A stretch of DNA of 8,530 nt. It comes from Cyanobacteria bacterium M_surface_7_m2_040. Lineage in GTDB: Bacteria; Cyanobacteriota; Cyanobacteriia; PCC-6307; Cyanobiaceae. Made by a program: the position numbers and the translations under genes. This document shows positions 6,001-8,530 of this stretch, one piece after another. Positions within the stretch are counted from its first letter, which is position 1, and every line of letters starts with the position of its first letter. The stretch is taken from the NCBI GenBank assembly GCA_016882555.1, contig VGPQ01000042.1:1-8530 (forward strand). The letters are read 5' to 3'. Below the pieces are notes generated by a model. That model ran no database searches and was not told the origin of the DNA. It was given only the letters and a program-made list of their open reading frames with translations.

Positions 6001-7235
6001 GGCACCTCGGTCTGGTCACGCCCACAACCACCGAACCACCCCTGGCGATGGAGCTGCGCCAGGTGCCATTCAGCATGCCGCGGATCACGGCCGCCGCCGA
6101 CGGTCGCCTGACCATCGGCGGCAGCCTGCGCGATCTGCAGATGGGCGGTGAGCTGGCGATCAACCGCGGCAGCATCAACGCCCAACGGGGTCGCCTGGTG
6201 GCACCGCCGACGGGCAAGACGCCGCCTGGGCCGCGCAAAGGGGTCAGCCAGCTGCTGCAGGAAAACTGGGATTTTCAGGATCCGCTGCTACTGGTCGGCG
6301 CCGAAGTGGAAACCAACAGCAGCCGGGATGTGCTGCAGGCGGTGCCGCGGTTCAAGCCCCTGGGCTTCAACGACCTGCGCGTGAAGCTGGGGCCGGATCT
6401 CAAGATCGTCATTCCCAATGCCGCCAGCTTCAAGACCGCCGGGCTGTTGCGGCTCACGGGCCGGCTCGATCCCTCCCTGCGGGCCCGCGGCGTGGTTCGC
6501 CTGCTGCAGGGGCGACTGAACCTGTTCACCACCACGTTCAGCCTCGACCCCGACGCCCCCAACGTGGCGATCTTCACCCCGGCCCTGGGCTTGGTGCCCT
6601 ACCTCGACATGGCCATGCGCACCCGTGTCGCCGACAACCTGGCGGTGGCGGGCCTGGGCACGGCGGGCACCCCATCGCTCGCGGAGATCGAGGCCCAGGG
6701 AGGTCTGACGTCCCTGAACCAGCTCAACCTGGTGCGCGTCACCGTGAGCGTGAGCGGCCCCGCCGATCGGCTGGCCCAGTCCATCCGCCTGCGCAGCAGC
6801 CCGCCCCTGCCTGAATCGCGCCTGATCGCCCTGATCGGCGGCAACTCGCTGGCTGGGCTCGGCGGCGCCGGCGCCGGGGCGGCGATTGCCACGGTGGTGG
6901 GCCAGACCCTGCTGTCGCCGGTGCTCGGCGGGCTCAGCGACGCCTTCGGCCAGCGCCTCAGCTTCGCCCTCTACCCCACCTACCTCAACCCCAACGTTGC
7001 CAATCAGGCCGTGCTGCAGTCGCAACGGTTGGCACCGCAGCTGGTGTTGGGCTCCGAGGTGGGTCTGGATGTGACGGAACGGTTCAATGTGTCGGTGCTG
7101 GCCGCGCCCAACCGCTCCGACGTGCCCCCCCAGATCAACCTCAACCTGCGGGCCACCGACCTCATCAACCTGCAGGGCTCGGTCGACAGCCAGGGGGCCT
7201 GGCAAACCCAGATGCAACTGTTTTTCCGGTTCTGA
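3036..7235 (+). CDS. tamB: TamB-family envelope translocation/assembly protein (DUF490)
   Basis: A 1399-residue TamB/DUF490 protein, homologous to the cyanobacterial relatives of chloroplast TIC236. Family members are anchored in the inner membrane and form a long beta-taco across the periplasm that serves lipid transport and/or outer-membrane protein assembly. An N-terminal signal anchor is visible (about 9-27, RPLLIGAGALGSAALTVAAA). An AsmA-like stretch follows at about 86-120 (LDAVLAPLASLREGVPTFTI), then hundreds of residues of alternating polar/hydrophobic strands such as LQLQL, a helical segment near 685-745 (GSLMINTLGASLQQQLEAL), and the C-terminal TamB domain from about 1020 (GELAINRGSINAQRGRL, LLVGAEVETNSSRDVL, SPPLPESRLIALIGG). 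The last residue is Phe (LFFRF), like an outer-membrane beta-signal. The GTG start is the first canonical start after an in-frame TAA at 2976. Lys is very scarce (about 14) and Arg abundant; there are only two Cys (248, 277). The stop abuts the next ATG (TGAATG). Confidence 0.93.
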   Translation: MLLPWPRRPLLIGAGALGSAALTVAAADQAAAALYSHWKPRLERTLSLQLGQPVQLGAYRGLRPWGLQIGPSRIQPQGNSRSSVVVSRLDAVLAPLASLREGVPTFTITLAEAEVRLVANRNGSYWPLPRQRQSQRPPRLALQLQLAQPALVQVPRLGRRYTLQAVLALQLQRQDLRFRGTLRSTAGSSLQLQAQGQWRQQRWQLQLGLKRLPLRELQALLPNQRQLTLPGTLAGSLQLQLNGNRSRCQGGLQLSGLLWSGAPPQQKRGIERANLRCEQHTLTLLPTQLHWGSWQARLRGRARWLPGQGLQLDTLVLERGSSSLRSSGLLSSRPMLRSQLQLSPRDLPAGEQLPAWLQRNRLGGTLALQGSWRDPQLSLRLNNAGDPLLGPWQAALRWSNNQLQLVSLRSSHVLASGTLPLGLQRGRGLVSGPLQLDLRLNRYPLQRLQPLVGARLGGVLDAQGSVRGPLTALIPDLQLQLAQLGAGPLELSERWQGRWQGTAGGGGELTMQALAPAPAATLTASLNRRWLPQRIRLQRGQGLLSLQGAPKAYRWQATALLLDGIGLQLGPRALPQPLRGRLSGQGELSLQPLGFGGSVQLERPSLLGLRLQRAALQGRYRQERYRFSGSLEPQGEGTLALSAQGRWRGAFDLSLSARALGRDTLQQLADLWPRWQGRDRQTAGLAQDLGSLMINTLGASLQQQLEALALAQARLAASGRNSANPSGTLQERLQLLQTRLDADVTLKGPSLQKANLDLAARGHLWVRSDQQDQALSQEPFAVRLKGPVVQGRGSFDLRQLPLSLLALLTPVPGNLRGALTLAGRYGLGRSTPELNLQLGLDDAQLGEQSLSLSRGTVVLKGQTLSLDLALQAGGAFSSVDLAGVLPLDPDRNGLELRLASRGDGLRFLTAVAEPDLSWLQGSADLQLLLRGSVRQPIANGFLRIRDGQLRLLRQTVEALEATVVFDFEQLLVQELSARVGAQGRISAAGHLGLVTPTTTEPPLAMELRQVPFSMPRITAAADGRLTIGGSLRDLQMGGELAINRGSINAQRGRLVAPPTGKTPPGPRKGVSQLLQENWDFQDPLLLVGAEVETNSSRDVLQAVPRFKPLGFNDLRVKLGPDLKIVIPNAASFKTAGLLRLTGRLDPSLRARGVVRLLQGRLNLFTTTFSLDPDAPNVAIFTPALGLVPYLDMAMRTRVADNLAVAGLGTAGTPSLAEIEAQGGLTSLNQLNLVRVTVSVSGPADRLAQSIRLRSSPPLPESRLIALIGGNSLAGLGGAGAGAAIATVVGQTLLSPVLGGLSDAFGQRLSFALYPTYLNPNVANQAVLQSQRLAPQLVLGSEVGLDVTERFNVSVLAAPNRSDVPPQINLNLRATDLINLQGSVDSQGAWQTQMQLFFRF
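3462..4478 (+). repeat. Dispersed 12-bp palindrome CAGCTGCAGCTG, four copies in tamB
   Basis: The perfect palindrome CAGCTGCAGCTG occurs at 3462-3473, 3645-3656, 3747-3758 and 4467-4478, with many near-copies between and after. Each encodes Gln-Leu-Gln-Leu within beta-strand repeats of TamB. The likely cause is repeated protein sequence combined with strong CTG/CAG codon preference, not a separate DNA element. Confidence 0.55.
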
Positions 7236-8126
7236 ATGGGCGATCGGCAGCTGATCGGCATCGACCTGGGGGGCACGGCGATCAAGCTGGGCCGCTTCGA
7301 TGCGGCCGGCACGCTGCTGGCGGAGCTGGAGGTGCCCACCCCCCAACCGGCGATGCCGGGGGCCACGGTGATGGCCCTCGCCGAAGCGGTGAGCCAGCTC
7401 GACCCCGAGCGGCTGGCCGATCGGGTGGGCATCGGCCACCCCGGCCCCGCCGACGCCGCCGGCCGGGTGGCGCGCGTCGCCATCAACCTGCCGGGCTGGC
7501 TGGATGTGCCCCTGGCCGACTGGCTCGAGCCGATGCTCGAGCGGCCGGTCACCTGCGCCAACGACGGCAACTGCGCCGTTCTGGGTGAACACCACAGCGG
7601 TGCGGCCCAGGGCTGCAGCGATGTGCTGCTGCTGACCCTGGGCACCGGCGTGGGGGGCGGCGTGCTGCTGGGGGGGCGGCTGTTTACGGGACATCGCGGC
7701 GCAGCCGCCGAGCCAGGGCTGATCGGCATCAGCCCCGACGGCCCGCCCTGCAACAGTGGCAACCGGGGCTCGCTGGAGTCGTTCTGCAGCCTGCGGGGGC
7801 TGGCGCGGCTCAGCGACCTTCCGCCCGATGAGCTGTGCCGCCGCGCCGACGCCGGCGATGCCGAGGCGATCGCCGTCTGGCAGCGCTACGGCGAACTGCT
7901 GGGCATCGGCATCAGCTCGCTGATCTATGTGCTCACCCCCGAACTGGTGCTGCTGGGGGGCGGCATCAGCGCCGCCGCAGACCATGTGCTGCCAGCGGTC
8001 TGGGAGCAGGTGAACGACCGGGTTCAGGCCGCCAGCCGCGAAGGCCTCCGCATTCGCCGCGCGGCCCTGGGCAACGGCGCCGGCCGCCTGGGGGCAGCCT
8101 TGCTGGCGCTGGACCGCCTGCGCTGA
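7236..8126 (+). CDS. ROK-family sugar kinase-like protein with degenerate zinc site
   Basis: A 296-residue protein with the ASKHA fold of ROK (repressor, ORF, kinase) proteins. The phosphate-1 loop is [12 protein letters not shown] (8-19, Asp10), the catalytic-base motif is [11 protein letters not shown] (Asp110), the phosphate-2 loop is [10 protein letters not shown] (134-143) and the adenosine-type motif is VLLGGGIS (238-245). It lacks an N-terminal DNA-binding domain, so it is of the kinase type, perhaps a glucokinase, and not a repressor. The usual GH...CxCGxxGCxE zinc region is altered: Glu159 is kept, but the GH histidine position reads Leu162, and the cysteine cluster reads C172-N-S174-G-N-R-G-S179-L-E181, leaving one of three cysteines. 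The ATG follows the tamB stop without a gap, so translation is probably coupled. A zinc-free kinase or a non-catalytic sugar-binding protein are both possible; the substrate is unknown. Confidence 0.88.
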   Translation: MGDRQLIGIDLGGTAIKLGRFDAAGTLLAELEVPTPQPAMPGATVMALAEAVSQLDPERLADRVGIGHPGPADAAGRVARVAINLPGWLDVPLADWLEPMLERPVTCANDGNCAVLGEHHSGAAQGCSDVLLLTLGTGVGGGVLLGGRLFTGHRGAAAEPGLIGISPDGPPCNSGNRGSLESFCSLRGLARLSDLPPDELCRRADAGDAEAIAVWQRYGELLGIGISSLIYVLTPELVLLGGGISAAADHVLPAVWEQVNDRVQAASREGLRIRRAALGNGAGRLGAALLALDRLR

Positions 8127-8149
8127 GGCTCGCTTGGGATGATGGAACG

Positions 8150-8530
8150 ATGAGCACCGCATCCGTTCCCGACCCCAGTGCCGAGCTGCTGAGCCGGGCG
8201 GCGACCGTGCGCCGCAGCGCCATGGCCCTGGGTCAGCTGAGCGATGCCGACCGCCGCGCCGCGCTGATGGCCATGGCCGGGGCACTCGAGGCCGCCCAGG
8301 CCGAGATCCTGGCGGCCAACCAAGCCGATCTGCAGGCTGCCGCCAGCGAAGGGCTGGCCGATGCCCTGGTGGCCCGGCTCAAGCTGGATGCCACCAAGCT
8401 CGCGGGGGCGATCGAAGGGGTGCGCCAGGTGGCCTCCCTCAGCGATCCGGTTGGCGTGCGTCAGCTGCACACCGAGCTCGACACTGGCCTGGTGCTGGAG
8501 CGGCTCAGCGTGCCGCTGGGGGTGCTGGGG
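8150..8530 (+). CDS. proA: Glutamate-5-semialdehyde dehydrogenase (gamma-glutamyl phosphate reductase), 5' part
   Basis: The first 127 codons of proA, open to the window end. ProA reduces L-glutamate 5-phosphate to glutamate 5-semialdehyde with NADPH, the second step of proline synthesis from glutamate, in the cytoplasm. Recognisable features are the N-terminal helices ([20 protein letters not shown]), [41 protein letters not shown] and the run into the nucleotide-binding domain [12 protein letters not shown]. The full protein is usually about 420-435 residues, so the catalytic cysteine lies beyond the window. The start ATG at 8150 is 23 bp after the ROK gene stop and has a weak GGAA upstream; the family N-terminus fits it. 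It is probably co-transcribed with tamB and the ROK gene. Confidence 0.96.
   Translation, partial: MSTASVPDPSAELLSRAATVRRSAMALGQLSDADRRAALMAMAGALEAAQAEILAANQADLQAAASEGLADALVARLKLDATKLAGAIEGVRQVASLSDPVGVRQLHTELDTGLVLERLSVPLGVLG

Noticed and set aside
7866..7873. Single HIP1 octamer GCGATCGC
   Set aside because: One copy in 8.5 kb of GC-rich DNA is near chance and lies inside a coding sequence; no HIP1 enrichment.
8139..8153. Four-codon mini-frame (ATG ATG GAA CGA TGA) overlapping the proA start
   Set aside because: Too short and without amino-acid bias toward proline, so it does not look like an attenuator leader; probably chance.
6288..8285. 665-codon open frame on the minus strand, antisense to the tamB 3' end, the ROK gene and the proA start
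   Set aside because: High GC makes stops rare in the antisense frames. The translation is low-complexity (His/Gln/Gly/Ala/Arg rich) without domains and it covers three well-supported genes.

Overview
The window looks like a chromosomal segment of a high-GC picocyanobacterium of the Cyanobium/Synechococcus type. The base composition is roughly two-thirds G+C with a strong preference for CTG, CAG and GCC codons. A Ycf51 (DUF2518) protein, a gene shared by cyanobacteria and algal plastids, sits head to head with a large TamB-type protein, and the only HIP1 octamer (GCGATCGC) seen lies inside a gene at 7866-7873. Species cannot be assigned from this sequence alone.

Layout. Two divergent transcription units leave a 70-bp region at 2966-3035. 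The leftward unit (minus strand) runs ycf51 (2501-2965), a DUF4332-like helix-hairpin-helix protein (2078-2479), a small exported two-cysteine protein (1706-2014), a CocE/NonD-type serine hydrolase (50-1705), and possibly a further gene whose start overlaps the hydrolase stop (TAATG) at the window edge. The rightward unit (plus strand) runs tamB (3036-7235), a ROK-family sugar-kinase-like protein (7236-8126), and the 5' part of proA (8150 onward, cut by the window end). Gene junctions are tight: 21 bp, 63 bp, 0 bp and a 1-base overlap on the left; 0 bp and 23 bp on the right. Both units therefore look like operons with translational coupling.

Function. The left unit mixes a two-TM membrane protein, a possible nucleic-acid- or protein-binding HhH protein, an exported small protein and a cytoplasmic acyl-esterase/peptidase-type enzyme. 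No shared pathway is evident. The right unit joins an envelope-spanning lipid-transport/assembly protein, a putative sugar kinase or sugar-binding protein and the second enzyme of proline synthesis. The order may reflect lineage-conserved synteny more than a pathway.

Most notable points: (1) the ROK protein has lost most of the family's zinc site while keeping the catalytic Asp and the phosphate loops; (2) two hairpins appear to bury Shine-Dalgarno sequences, one in the tamB leader and one at the ycf51/DUF4332 junction formed with the last codons of ycf51; (3) the TamB protein is extremely Arg/Gln/Leu-rich and Lys-poor; (4) the small exported protein has a DUF732-like layout. I found no mobile element, CRISPR array, tRNA or rRNA, and no clear case for an entirely new system.
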